From Planctomycetota bacterium (GTDB taxonomy: Bacteria; Planctomycetota; UBA1135; UBA2386), in NCBI GenBank assembly GCA_020638735.1, contig JACKHZ010000011.1, forward strand, positions 248,001-312,000: a stretch of DNA of 64,000 bases, in the 5' to 3' direction. The notes beneath the pieces were generated by a model. That model was not told the DNA's origin and ran no database searches. It saw only the letters and a list, made by a program, of their open reading frames with translations. Made by a program: the position numbers and the translations under genes. Shown here in pieces: positions 33,806-41,996 of the stretch (its first letter is position 1; each line of letters starts with the position of its first letter).

Positions 33806-36800
33806 ATGAACGACCCCGCCGACACGCCCGAGACGATGCTGCAGCAGGGCCGCGCGCTGCGGGCGTTGGCGCGGTCGATCCTGCGCTCGGCCGACGACGC
33901 CGACGACGTCGTGCAGGACGCGTTCGCCACCGCGCTGAGCAGTGGCCACGAACCGCAGCGGCCCGGGTGGTGGGTGCGCGTGGTGCAGAACCTCGCCCGC
34001 CGCCGGCTGCGCGACCGCGCGCGGCAGCAGCGCCGCCACGATCAGCACGCGCAGCTCGGCGGCGAACCGTCGGCGGCCCCCGACGACGTCGTCGCGCAGG
34101 TCGAGACGCACCGCCTGGTCGCCGACACCGTGCTGCAGCTCGGCGAACCCTACCGCACCGCGCTGGTGCTGCGCTTCTGGCACGACCTGCCGCCGCGCGC
34201 GATCGCGCAGCGGCTCGGGCTGCCGGTCGCGACGGTCAAGACGCACCTGCAGCGCGGTATTGCCGAGCTGCGCCGCCGGCTCGACGCGCGGCGTTCGCGC
34301 CGCGACTGGGTGTTGGCGCTGGCGCCGATCGCGTGGCCGCAGCTGGCGGTCGGCGCGGCCGGCGGGACCTCGTTTGCCGCGTGCCTGCACGCACTGTGGA
34401 TGCTGATGAACGCGAAGCTGATCGCCGGGGCCGTCGCGGCCGTCGTCGTGCTCGGGCTGTTGGTCTGGCAACCTTGGGGCGCGCCCCTGCCGGCGCCTGC
34501 AACAGCGGCCGTCGCCGACGGGGCAACGGCACCGGCGTCGTCCGGAGGCAGCGGGGCCGGCGCCGCGGCTGCGCCGATGGCAGGCGAGGTCGCGGCCGCC
34601 GGCGGCGACGCGCCTGTCGAGCGCACCGCCGCACCGGCTGACGAACGCACCTGCATGGTCGTCGGTCGCATCGTGCTGCCCGGCGGTGTGCCGGCGTCGC
34701 CCGGTCGCGTGCGCTTCGTCGACCGCTTCGAACGCCAGGCCGAGCTCGCCGCTGCGACTGCCGACGACGGCACGTTCGCGGTGGCGGTGCCGCGAGGGAC
34801 GTCGTGGCTGCGCTTCACCTGGGCGCTCGCCGATGCGCCGGGCTTCGCCGTGCGGCAGCTGGCGCTCGACAGCGACGTCAACGATCGCATCGCCGACGAC
34901 CGCCTCGACCTCGGCACTTTCGTGCTCGAACGCGGGGTCGCAGTCTCCGGGCGCGTCGTCGAGGCGGACGGCTCGCCGCTGCGCGAGCGCGTGCGCCTGC
35001 TGGCGTGGGATCCGGGATACAGCGGCAGCTGGCCAGCGATGGCCGAGGGGCGCACCGTCGGCTTCGTCGACCCCGACGGCGCCTTCGTGCTGGACGACCG
35101 GTGGTCCGCCAACGCCAGCGGCAGCTGGGTGCTGTGCGCGGTCGGGCCGTCGGGTGTCGGTTGGGCCGACCTTGCCTTCGCCGCGGGTCAGGAGCTGCTC
35201 GATCCGGTGCAGATCCGCCTGCTCACCGGCGGTGGCGTCGACGTGCGGGTGGTCGACAGCGACGGCGCGCCGCTCGGCGGCGTCGAGGTCGTCGCGATCC
35301 CGCACTTTGCGCCCATCGGCCTGGAGCCGATGTGGCAGGCCTCCTACGCCCGCAACGGCCTGACGGCGCGCGGCGAGGTCGCGTCGTTGCTGGCCCGCAG
35401 GACGGACGTCGACGGCCGCGCGTCGTTCCGCAACCTGCCGCGCCGCGACGATGAGCGGGTGCGGGACGCCAACCGCAGCAACAACCTCGGCCCGGCGATG
35501 ATCTGCGTCGCCCGCAAGGCCGGCCTGGTCACGGCGATCGCCGATTGCGATCCAGCTGCCGACGCGGCGACGATGGTGGAGTTGACGCTGCTGCGGCAGC
35601 GCCGGGTCGCGGTGTTCGGGCGGGTCACGACCGGCGACGGCGTCGCGGTGCCCGGTGTGCGCGTGCGCTACAACGGCCGCGAAGGCGAAGCGGTCAGCGA
35701 CGCGGCGGGCCGCTTCGAGTTGGCGGCGACCGAGCAGAGCCGCAACGACGTCTGGTTGCTGCTCGAAGGCGAGGACGTGCCGCTGCGCCATGAACGCGTC
35801 GAGCTGCCGCCGGAAGGCGATCGCGTCGAACACGACTTCGTCGTCGAGCTGCGTTCGCCGGTGCACGGCCGCGTGATCGACCAGTTCGGCGAGCCGGTCG
35901 CCGGCGTGGAGCTGTCGCTCGGCCGCGACGGCGGCACGTTCTACTCGAGCGTTCCGGAGCGCACCGGCGACGACGGCGTGTTCGCGTTCCCGGACGCCGT
36001 GCCGAGCCACGATCTGCTGTGGATCCGCGCCCCCGAGCCGCAGACAGGTTGGCGGCCGCTGCACCAGCAGCAGGTGACGCAGCGCGACGGCGAGGTCGTG
36101 CGGCTGCACCGGCTGCCCGGACCGTTCGTCGACCTGACGTTGCAGGTCGTCGACGGCGAGAGCGGCGCCGCGCTGTCGCCGAGCGAGGTCGACTTGTTCC
36201 CGCTTCACGGCTCCTCGCGTGACTACGGTGTCGTTCTGCACCCGTCGCTGGCGCTCGGCGCGGTCACCGCGCCAGCGCTGCGCATCGGTCGCTACCGCGC
36301 CATCGTGCGCACCGGCGACGGCCACACGGCGATGCACGACTTCGAGCTGCCGGCCGCGGCGCCGCAGCACACCGAGCGCGTCGAACTCTGGCCGACGACG
36401 TCGGCGGTGTTCACCGTCGATCTCGGCGCCGTGCCCGCGGTGCAGCTGGCGGCGCTCGACGGCGAGACGGTGCTGGCCTCCCTCGACGGCCCTGGCGATC
36501 TGCACAGCTACCTCGTCGACGACGACGGCAAGCCGCTCGGCCACACGCCCAACACCGGCTCGGTGCACATCGGCGGCAAGTTGTCGTTCCGCCTCGAGGG
36601 CGTGCCGTGCAACGCGCCGCTGCGGCTGCGACTGCTCGGCAAGCCATTGTGCGGCGAGAGCTGGTTCTCGGTCGCGCCGGGCGAGGTGGCGCAGGTCGTG
36701 GTCAAGGCGCAGCCGTTCGGCGACGTGGTCGTGGTGGGGGCCTTCGCGGCCCGCCCCGGCACGCTCGAGTTCGACCTGCGCGATGGCGGGGCGTGGCGCG

Positions 36801-36982
36801 CGTTCCTGGTGCGGAACAACCATGGCGAGGCGCGTGGCGAGGACGCGTCGCATCACCGCTGCGCCGTCGGAGAGCACCGCTTCCGGGCCCGGCTCTGGCC
36901 GGCCGATGGCGGCGAAGTCGTCGAGCGCACCGGCACGTTCGTCGTGCGCGCCGACGAGACGACCACCGTGACGCTCGACTGA
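33806..36982 (+). CDS. ECF sigma factor fused to membrane helix and large carboxypeptidase-regulatory-like ectodomain
   Basis: A 1058-residue fusion in one open frame. Residues about 10-85 are sigma region 2 (ARSILRSADDADDVVQDAFA, then PGWWVRVVQNLARRRLRDRA). Residues about 110-165 are region 4 (YRTALVLRFWHDLPPRAIAQR, VATVKTHLQRGIAELRRRL). A hydrophobic stretch follows, with a membrane helix at about 203-224 (KLIAGAVAAVVVLGLLVWQP) and an Ala/Gly/Ser linker. Residues about 270-1058 are beta-rich, with repeated carboxypeptidase-regulatory-like units such as AVSGRVVEADGSPL, AVFGRVTTGDGVAVPGVRV and PVHGRVIDQFGEPVAGVELSL. Topology implies a cytoplasmic sigma domain tethered to an outward sensor. 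Release by proteolysis is inference. A GTG at 33788 is an alternative start. Confidence 0.92.
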   Translation: MNDPADTPETMLQQGRALRALARSILRSADDADDVVQDAFATALSSGHEPQRPGWWVRVVQNLARRRLRDRARQQRRHDQHAQLGGEPSAAPDDVVAQVETHRLVADTVLQLGEPYRTALVLRFWHDLPPRAIAQRLGLPVATVKTHLQRGIAELRRRLDARRSRRDWVLALAPIAWPQLAVGAAGGTSFAACLHALWMLMNAKLIAGAVAAVVVLGLLVWQPWGAPLPAPATAAVADGATAPASSGGSGAGAAAAPMAGEVAAAGGDAPVERTAAPADERTCMVVGRIVLPGGVPASPGRVRFVDRFERQAELAAATADDGTFAVAVPRGTSWLRFTWALADAPGFAVRQLALDSDVNDRIADDRLDLGTFVLERGVAVSGRVVEADGSPLRERVRLLAWDPGYSGSWPAMAEGRTVGFVDPDGAFVLDDRWSANASGSWVLCAVGPSGVGWADLAFAAGQELLDPVQIRLLTGGGVDVRVVDSDGAPLGGVEVVAIPHFAPIGLEPMWQASYARNGLTARGEVASLLARRTDVDGRASFRNLPRRDDERVRDANRSNNLGPAMICVARKAGLVTAIADCDPAADAATMVELTLLRQRRVAVFGRVTTGDGVAVPGVRVRYNGREGEAVSDAAGRFELAATEQSRNDVWLLLEGEDVPLRHERVELPPEGDRVEHDFVVELRSPVHGRVIDQFGEPVAGVELSLGRDGGTFYSSVPERTGDDGVFAFPDAVPSHDLLWIRAPEPQTGWRPLHQQQVTQRDGEVVRLHRLPGPFVDLTLQVVDGESGAALSPSEVDLFPLHGSSRDYGVVLHPSLALGAVTAPALRIGRYRAIVRTGDGHTAMHDFELPAAAPQHTERVELWPTTSAVFTVDLGAVPAVQLAALDGETVLASLDGPGDLHSYLVDDDGKPLGHTPNTGSVHIGGKLSFRLEGVPCNAPLRLRLLGKPLCGESWFSVAPGEVAQVVVKAQPFGDVVVVGAFAARPGTLEFDLRDGGAWRAFLVRNNHGEARGEDASHHRCAVGEHRFRARLWPADGGEVVERTGTFVVRADETTTVTLD

Positions 36983-36988
36983 ACGCGC

Positions 36989-39079
36989 TCAGCGCCGCCG
37001 CAGCGTCAGCTTCGTCACGTGCATCGGCAGTGTCGCCGCGGCCGGCACCGAGACGACCAGCTCGGCGTCGTTCGAGCCGTCGACGCGGCGAACGCTCGCA
37101 CTGGCTCCCTCGGCGAGTCCTTCCACTGCGACTTCGTAGTCGCCCTCCGGCAGGTCGAGCAGGGTCACGATGTGCTCGCCCGGCCGCTGCACCTCGGCGA
37201 CGTAGCTGTCGCGTCGATGGTCGAACACCGCGATCACACCCGGCGCGGCGAACCACGCCATGCCCTGTTCGAGCGCCGCGGCCCAGGCGGCGAAGTCCTC
37301 GTCACCCGGCTTGGGCTGGTCCGGTCCCTTGACGCGCAGCGCCATCTGCTGGTGGTAGCTGCCGAGCAGCCACGGCGGCACGTCGATCGTCGCCTGCGTC
37401 ACGTCATAGCCGAGCCGGCCGGCGAGGCGCACCCGCGCGTTGACGCGCAGGTTGTCGCGCGGCCCGGTCCGCAGCGCGACCGGGCCGGTCTCGAACAGCA
37501 CCAGGCGGTAGTCGCGCAGGAAGCGCTCGTCGAGCTCCATCTGCAGGCCGCCGTACCACGCCGGCAGCGGCTCGCCGGCGGCGCGGCCGAACAACACCAG
37601 GTCCGGTCGTCGGTCGAGCACGTAGGTCCCGTCGCCGTGGGAATGACCGGCGAAGAACCCGTACTCGGCTGGCGCTGGCGGCGCCGTCGCGATCGTGCGG
37701 TCGCAGAGGCCGAGCATGTCGATGCTCGGGAAGCCGGTGAAGAACGGCAGCCCGCCGGCGGCGTCGACGGCGAGCAGCGGGCGGCGGGCGCCGAAGGCGC
37801 TCACGAACTGCTCGCCGATGGCTTCGCCTTCCCATTCCCACTGGCTCAGCTGTTGCCGCGCATCGTCGGTGCCGCGCGCGCCGTCGTAGCGGGCGAGGCA
37901 GGCGCAGCCGACGCCGAGCAGCACCGCCGCGGCCGCTCCGACGCGGCCCGTGCCGGCGAGCCGGTGCAGGCCGAAGCCGCCGAGCACGCACAGCGGGGCG
38001 AGCAGCGGCATCAGCATGCGGTTGCTCGGCAGCGGGTCGCCGCCGACGGCGACGACGTAGAGCGACCAGATCGGCGTCGCCAGCAGCGCCAACCACGCCG
38101 CCGGGCCGGCGCCGCGCCGGGCGACGGCGAGCACGGCACCGAGCGCGGCCGGCAGCAGCAGCGCGCGCAGCGCGTGGCAGCCGGAGAGCAGGTAGTGCCA
38201 GCCGGCGATCAGGCTCTGCGCCGACGTCGCCGCCTTGACGTGCCCGGTGTTTGGCACCCAGTCGTCGTAGTAGAGCTTGCGGAACGTCAGCTGCGCGGCG
38301 AGCGCTGCGAGCGGCGGCAGCGCGACCGGCAGCAGCCGCCGCGCGGCGGCCGCGAGCCAGCCGGCGAGGCGCGAAGCGCGCGGTGGCGGGTCGGTCAGCA
38401 GCACGGCGGCGCCGGCGAACGCCGCCCACAGCGGCCCGTCCGGTCGGGTCCAGACCAGCAGCGCCAAGGCCGCGCCGCCGAGCCAGCGCCAGCGCGCGCG
38501 CGTCGCCGGGGCGTCGGCGCGTTCGTGCGCGCGCTGCAGCGCGACCAGCGCGACGGCGTTCCACAGCATCGCCATCGGCGTCTCCAGGCCGCCGACCGTC
38601 CACACCGCGAACGACGTCGTCGTGGCCAACGCGACGACCGCCGGTAGCGCCGCGGTCCGCCACCGCAGGCCGAACGTCAGCACCGCGAGCGTGCCGAGGC
38701 TCGACAGCCCGCCGAGCAGCCGGGCGGCTCGCACGTAGTCGACGCCGAGCTCGGCGAGGCCGGCCGTGCCGAGCACCCACAGCAGGTTGGAGTAGCCCTC
38801 GACGCGCTGGGCCACGCCGTCGGCGGTGTCGGTCCAGGTCAGGCCGTGACCCTCGACCAGGCGCTGCGCGTAGCGCAAGGAGATGAAGGCGTCGTCGACC
38901 ATCCACGGCCACACCTCGAGCACGACCCCCGAGGCGGTCGCGGCCGCCGCGAGGCACAGGCACAGCCAGCGCCAGCCGCGCGGCGCGTCGTCGGTGGACG
39001 ACGGCCCTGGAGGCCGCGTCTCGGGCGGGATCGTCTCGGGTGGCATCGAGGCTCGGTCGGCGTGCAGCTGGAGGAGCAT
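36989..39079 (-). CDS. GT-C-fold polytopic membrane glycosyltransferase
   Basis: A 696-residue integral membrane protein. The first outward loop carries the acidic motif MVDDAFISLRYAQRLVEG, followed by RVEGYSNLLWVLGTA; this pattern marks GT-C enzymes that use polyprenyl-phosphate sugars, including arabinosyl and mannosyl transferases. About ten hydrophobic helices fill residues 40-400. The C-terminal 290 residues are soluble, with a dinucleotide-like start (RRPLLAVDAAGGLPFFTG) and an all-beta end (HIVTLLDLPEGDYEVAVEGL). The start at 39079 or at 39046 (MPPETIPP) is uncertain. Stops of this gene and the sigma-fusion gene are 6 bp apart, tail to tail. Confidence 0.85.
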   Translation of the reverse strand: MLLQLHADRASMPPETIPPETRPPGPSSTDDAPRGWRWLCLCLAAAATASGVVLEVWPWMVDDAFISLRYAQRLVEGHGLTWTDTADGVAQRVEGYSNLLWVLGTAGLAELGVDYVRAARLLGGLSSLGTLAVLTFGLRWRTAALPAVVALATTTSFAVWTVGGLETPMAMLWNAVALVALQRAHERADAPATRARWRWLGGAALALLVWTRPDGPLWAAFAGAAVLLTDPPPRASRLAGWLAAAARRLLPVALPPLAALAAQLTFRKLYYDDWVPNTGHVKAATSAQSLIAGWHYLLSGCHALRALLLPAALGAVLAVARRGAGPAAWLALLATPIWSLYVVAVGGDPLPSNRMLMPLLAPLCVLGGFGLHRLAGTGRVGAAAAVLLGVGCACLARYDGARGTDDARQQLSQWEWEGEAIGEQFVSAFGARRPLLAVDAAGGLPFFTGFPSIDMLGLCDRTIATAPPAPAEYGFFAGHSHGDGTYVLDRRPDLVLFGRAAGEPLPAWYGGLQMELDERFLRDYRLVLFETGPVALRTGPRDNLRVNARVRLAGRLGYDVTQATIDVPPWLLGSYHQQMALRVKGPDQPKPGDEDFAAWAAALEQGMAWFAAPGVIAVFDHRRDSYVAEVQRPGEHIVTLLDLPEGDYEVAVEGLAEGASASVRRVDGSNDAELVVSVPAAATLPMHVTKLTLRRR

Positions 39080-39128
39080 AGGAAGCGACCCTGGCCGGTC
39101 CAGGACGCCGACCGGCCACGGTCGCCGC

Positions 39129-39157
39129 TTGGATCGCTCCGACCGAGCATCTAGCCT
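39129..39157 (+). promoter_or_regulatory. Putative promoter of the tandem ATP-grasp operon
   Basis: TTGGAT (39129-39134), 17 bp, TAGCCT (39152-39157). The ATG at 39169 is 11 bases after the -10, giving a leader of about five bases. Confidence 0.35.
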
Positions 39158-39168
39158 TGCCGGACGCG

Positions 39169-40434
39169 ATGCTGCACGTCGTCTTCGTCATCCCGTTCGC
39201 AACGGCCAATACCCAGCGCTTCGCGCGCGCCGTGGCGGCGTTGCCGGACGTGCGGCTGAGCGTCGTCTCGCAGGATCCAGCGCAGCGCTTCCCGGCGCCG
39301 TTCCGCGAGCGGCTGGCCGGCTTCGAGCAGGTCGCCGATGCGATGCAGGTCGACGACCTCTGCGGCGGCGTCGAGCGACTGGCCGCGCAGGTCGGCCCGG
39401 TGGCGCGGCTGCTCGGCGTGCTCGAGCCGCTGCAGGAGCCGTTGGCCCAGGCCCGCGAGCGGCTGCGCATCCGCGGCATGGACCACGGCGCGGCGCAGAA
39501 CTTCCGCGACAAGGCGCGCATGAAGGACCTGTTCGGCGCGCACGCGATCCCGTGCGCCCGGCACCGGCTGTGCGGCTCGGTCGACGAGGCGCTGGCGTTC
39601 GCGCGGCAGGTCGGCTTCCCGCTGGTCGGCAAGCCGCCGGCCGGCGCCGGCGCCAAGGCGACGCAGCGCTGCAACGACGAGCGCGAGCTGCAGCAGTTCC
39701 TGGCACAGATCCGGCCGGCGCGCGGTCGCGAAGTGCTGCTCGAGGAGTTCGTGGTCGGCCGCGAGTTCTCGTTCGACTCGGTGACGCTGCACGGCAAGCA
39801 CGTGCTGCACAACATCTGCTGCTACTACCCGACGCCGCTCGAGGTGGTCGAGAACCCGTGGATCCAGTGGTGCATCGTGCTGCCGCGCGAGCTCGACGAC
39901 CCGGCGTTCGGCGAGATCCACCGCACCGGTCCGCGCGCGCTCGCCGCGCTCGGCATGTGGACCGGCATCTCGCACATGGAGTGGTTCCGCCGCCGCGACG
40001 GCAGCATCGCCATCAGCGAGGTCGCGGCGCGGCCGCCCGGCGCGCAGATCGTGCCGCTGATCGGCTACGTGCTCGACTGCGACATGTTCGACGCGCTGGC
40101 GCGGCTGTGGGTGTTCGAGCAGTTCCCCGAGCGGCCGCGCCGCTACGCCGCGGCCTGCGCGTTCCTGCGCGGCCAGCTGCCGGGCAGCCGCGCCGACGCC
40201 GGCGCGGACAAGGTCGCGCGCGCCAAGAGCCGGATCGTCGCGCTGCACGGCGTCGAGGCGATGCAACAGAAGGTCGGCAAGCTGATCGTCGACCTCAAGC
40301 TGCCCGAGGTCGGCGCCGCGCCGGTCGACAGCTACGAGGGCGACGGTCACGTCATCGTGCGCCACCCCGACACCGCCGTCGTGACGCAGGCCGTGCAGGA
40401 GATCGTGCGCACCGTGCGCGTCGAACTCGGCTGA
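39169..40434 (+). CDS. ATP-grasp carboxylate-amine ligase-like protein (paralogue B)
   Basis: A 421-residue ATP-grasp protein related to those at 25982 and 40457. It shares the start MLHVVFVIPFATAN, the RDKARMKDLFG helix, the Gly-rich ATP loop (VGKPPAGAGAKATQR), EEFVVGREFSFDS, ISHMEWFRRRDG and SEVAARPPGAQ. Compared with the others it has a longer pre-ATP-grasp segment (about 60-120) and an altered P-loop-like segment with KPPAGAGAK. The likely reaction is ATP-dependent joining of a carboxylate and an amine or thiol through an acyl-phosphate, but the substrates cannot be read. Paralogue C follows after 22 bp, so the two are co-transcribed and may form a two-step or heteromeric ligase. A TTG at 39157 is a possible longer start. 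Confidence 0.87.
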   Translation: MLHVVFVIPFATANTQRFARAVAALPDVRLSVVSQDPAQRFPAPFRERLAGFEQVADAMQVDDLCGGVERLAAQVGPVARLLGVLEPLQEPLAQARERLRIRGMDHGAAQNFRDKARMKDLFGAHAIPCARHRLCGSVDEALAFARQVGFPLVGKPPAGAGAKATQRCNDERELQQFLAQIRPARGREVLLEEFVVGREFSFDSVTLHGKHVLHNICCYYPTPLEVVENPWIQWCIVLPRELDDPAFGEIHRTGPRALAALGMWTGISHMEWFRRRDGSIAISEVAARPPGAQIVPLIGYVLDCDMFDALARLWVFEQFPERPRRYAAACAFLRGQLPGSRADAGADKVARAKSRIVALHGVEAMQQKVGKLIVDLKLPEVGAAPVDSYEGDGHVIVRHPDTAVVTQAVQEIVRTVRVELG

Positions 40435-40456
40435 TCCCCGAACGTCCCAACCGCCC

Positions 40457-41674
40457 ATGCTCGTCGTCTACCTCAGTCCTGGTTTTCCTGCCGAGATGCC
40501 GCTGTTCGTGCGCGGGCTGGCCGCCGTCGGCGCCACCGTGCTCGGAGTCGGCGATCAGCCGGCGGCCGCCTTGCCCGCGGACGCGCGCGAGGCGCTGCAC
40601 GACTACCTGCAGGTGAGCTCGTTCGGCGACGAGGCCGGCGCCGTCGAGCAGATCCGCCGCTGGCTGCGCGGCCGCACCGTCGATCGCGTCGAGTGCATGT
40701 GGGAGCGGCTGATGTACCTGGCCGCGACGCTGCGCGAGTCGTTCGGCGTGCCCGGCATGTCGCGCGCGCAGACCGAGATCTTCCGCGACAAGGAGAGCAT
40801 GAAGCAGGCCGTCGAGCGCGCCGGCCTGCGCGTGCCGCGCCACGCGCGCGCGCACAGCATGCACGACGCCTGGCAGGCGATCGAACGCATCGGCTTCCCG
40901 GCGATCGTCAAGCCGATCGACGGCGCCGGCAGCCAGGACACCTACCGCTGCAACGACAGGGACGAGTTCCAGCGCGCGCTGGAGAGGACCCGCCACGTCG
41001 ACGTGATCTCCGTGGAGGAGTTCATCGAGGGCGAGGAGCTGACCTACGACACGGTCTGCGCCGGCGGCCGCATCCTGTTCGAGAACGTCGCGTGGTACCG
41101 GCCCAAGCCGATGATCCTGGCGCAGAACCCGTGGATCTCGATGGAGAACATCGTGCTGCGGGACATGTACGCGGACTTCCCGCGGCCGGGCGTCGAGCTG
41201 GGCCACGGCGTGCTGAAGGCGCTCGGCTTCGAGTCGGGCTTCACGCACATGGAGTGGTTCCGCACCGCGTCGGGCGAGGCCGTGTTCGGCGAGATCGGCG
41301 GCCGGCCGCCGGGCGCGCGGCTGGTGCACGCGATGAACTACTCGTGCGACATCGACCTGTTCACCGGCTGGGCCGAGGCGGTCTGCTATGGCCGCATCAG
41401 CCAGGACGTGTCGAAGAAGTACAACGCCTCGATGATCTTCAAGCGGGCCCAGGGCGACGGCATCGTGCGCGAGCACCGCGGTCTGCACGAGCTGATGCAG
41501 CGGTTCGGGCAGCACGTCGCGACCATCGAGCTGACGCCGATCGGTCAGCCGCGTCGGGACTGGCGCAAGGTGGTGGTCGGCGACGGTTGGATCGTCGTGC
41601 GTCACCCGGACCTCGGCGCGTGCCTCGAGATCGCGCAGCACTTCGTGCAGGACCTGACCGTCGTCGCCGGCTGA
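40457..41674 (+). CDS. ATP-grasp carboxylate-amine ligase-like protein (paralogue C)
   Basis: A 405-residue member of the same family, closest to paralogue A. Shared features are MLVVYLSPGFPAEMPLFVRGL, FRDKESMKQAVERAGL, IVKPIDGAGSQDTYRC, EEFIEGEELTYDT, FTHMEWFRTASG and GEIGGRPPGARL. The C-terminal block SKKYNASMIFKR corresponds to SRKYSAGMIALR in paralogue A. All three keep the Glu of the E-(I/V)-x2-RPPG segment expected to bind Mg. The stop codon TGA is the first triplet of the second 102-bp structured repeat, which may end the operon. Confidence 0.88.
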   Translation: MLVVYLSPGFPAEMPLFVRGLAAVGATVLGVGDQPAAALPADAREALHDYLQVSSFGDEAGAVEQIRRWLRGRTVDRVECMWERLMYLAATLRESFGVPGMSRAQTEIFRDKESMKQAVERAGLRVPRHARAHSMHDAWQAIERIGFPAIVKPIDGAGSQDTYRCNDRDEFQRALERTRHVDVISVEEFIEGEELTYDTVCAGGRILFENVAWYRPKPMILAQNPWISMENIVLRDMYADFPRPGVELGHGVLKALGFESGFTHMEWFRTASGEAVFGEIGGRPPGARLVHAMNYSCDIDLFTGWAEAVCYGRISQDVSKKYNASMIFKRAQGDGIVREHRGLHELMQRFGQHVATIELTPIGQPRRDWRKVVVGDGWIVVRHPDLGACLEIAQHFVQDLTVVAG

Positions 41675-41773
41675 GCGGCCGAGAAGAAATCATGATACGG
41701 CCTCTCAGAATGCCAATTGGCAGCCGCCTACGCGGCTGCACAGAGCCTTCGAGAGGATTCTCTCTCAGGCTCT
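41672..41773 (+). repeat. 102-bp structured dispersed repeat, copy 2
   Basis: Same length and orientation as 8786-8887. Hairpin 1 is TGAGCGGCCG (41672-41681) with CGGCCTCTCA (41698-41707), one mismatch. Hairpin 2 is GCAGCCGC (41720-41727) with GCGGCTGC (41732-41739) around CTAC; relative to copy 1 a G-C pair has become A-T with both arms changed. Hairpin 3, AGAGCC (41742-41747) with GGCTCT (41768-41773), is unchanged. As in copy 1 the element starts on the stop codon of the gene before it. Confidence 0.85.
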
Positions 41774-41996
41774 GAGCGGCGCTACGGAACGGCGATGCGA
41801 CCGGTCTGGCGCCGACGGCCGGCGCGGCCGTGGGCGCGGGGCCACGCACAAGTGCGTTGTGCTTGCGGTGTTCCGTTAGTGGTCGCCCAGGTCGGGGGCG
41901 TGCATTCTGTTGCCGCCGGGGTAGACTCCGAAGCTCGCTTCGTGGACCGGTCCCGCCTGCCCCGGCTGGACGCTGCCGCGAAGGCGTTTCCATCCC
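41774..41996 (+). other. Non-coding leader region of the secreted protein gene
   Basis: With the repeat before it, this makes the longest stretch without a gene (41675-41996). No conserved frame is evident. A TAGACT hexamer at 41922-41927 is a -10 candidate, about 70 bases before the ATG, without a good -35. Nothing else was recognised. Confidence 0.4.
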
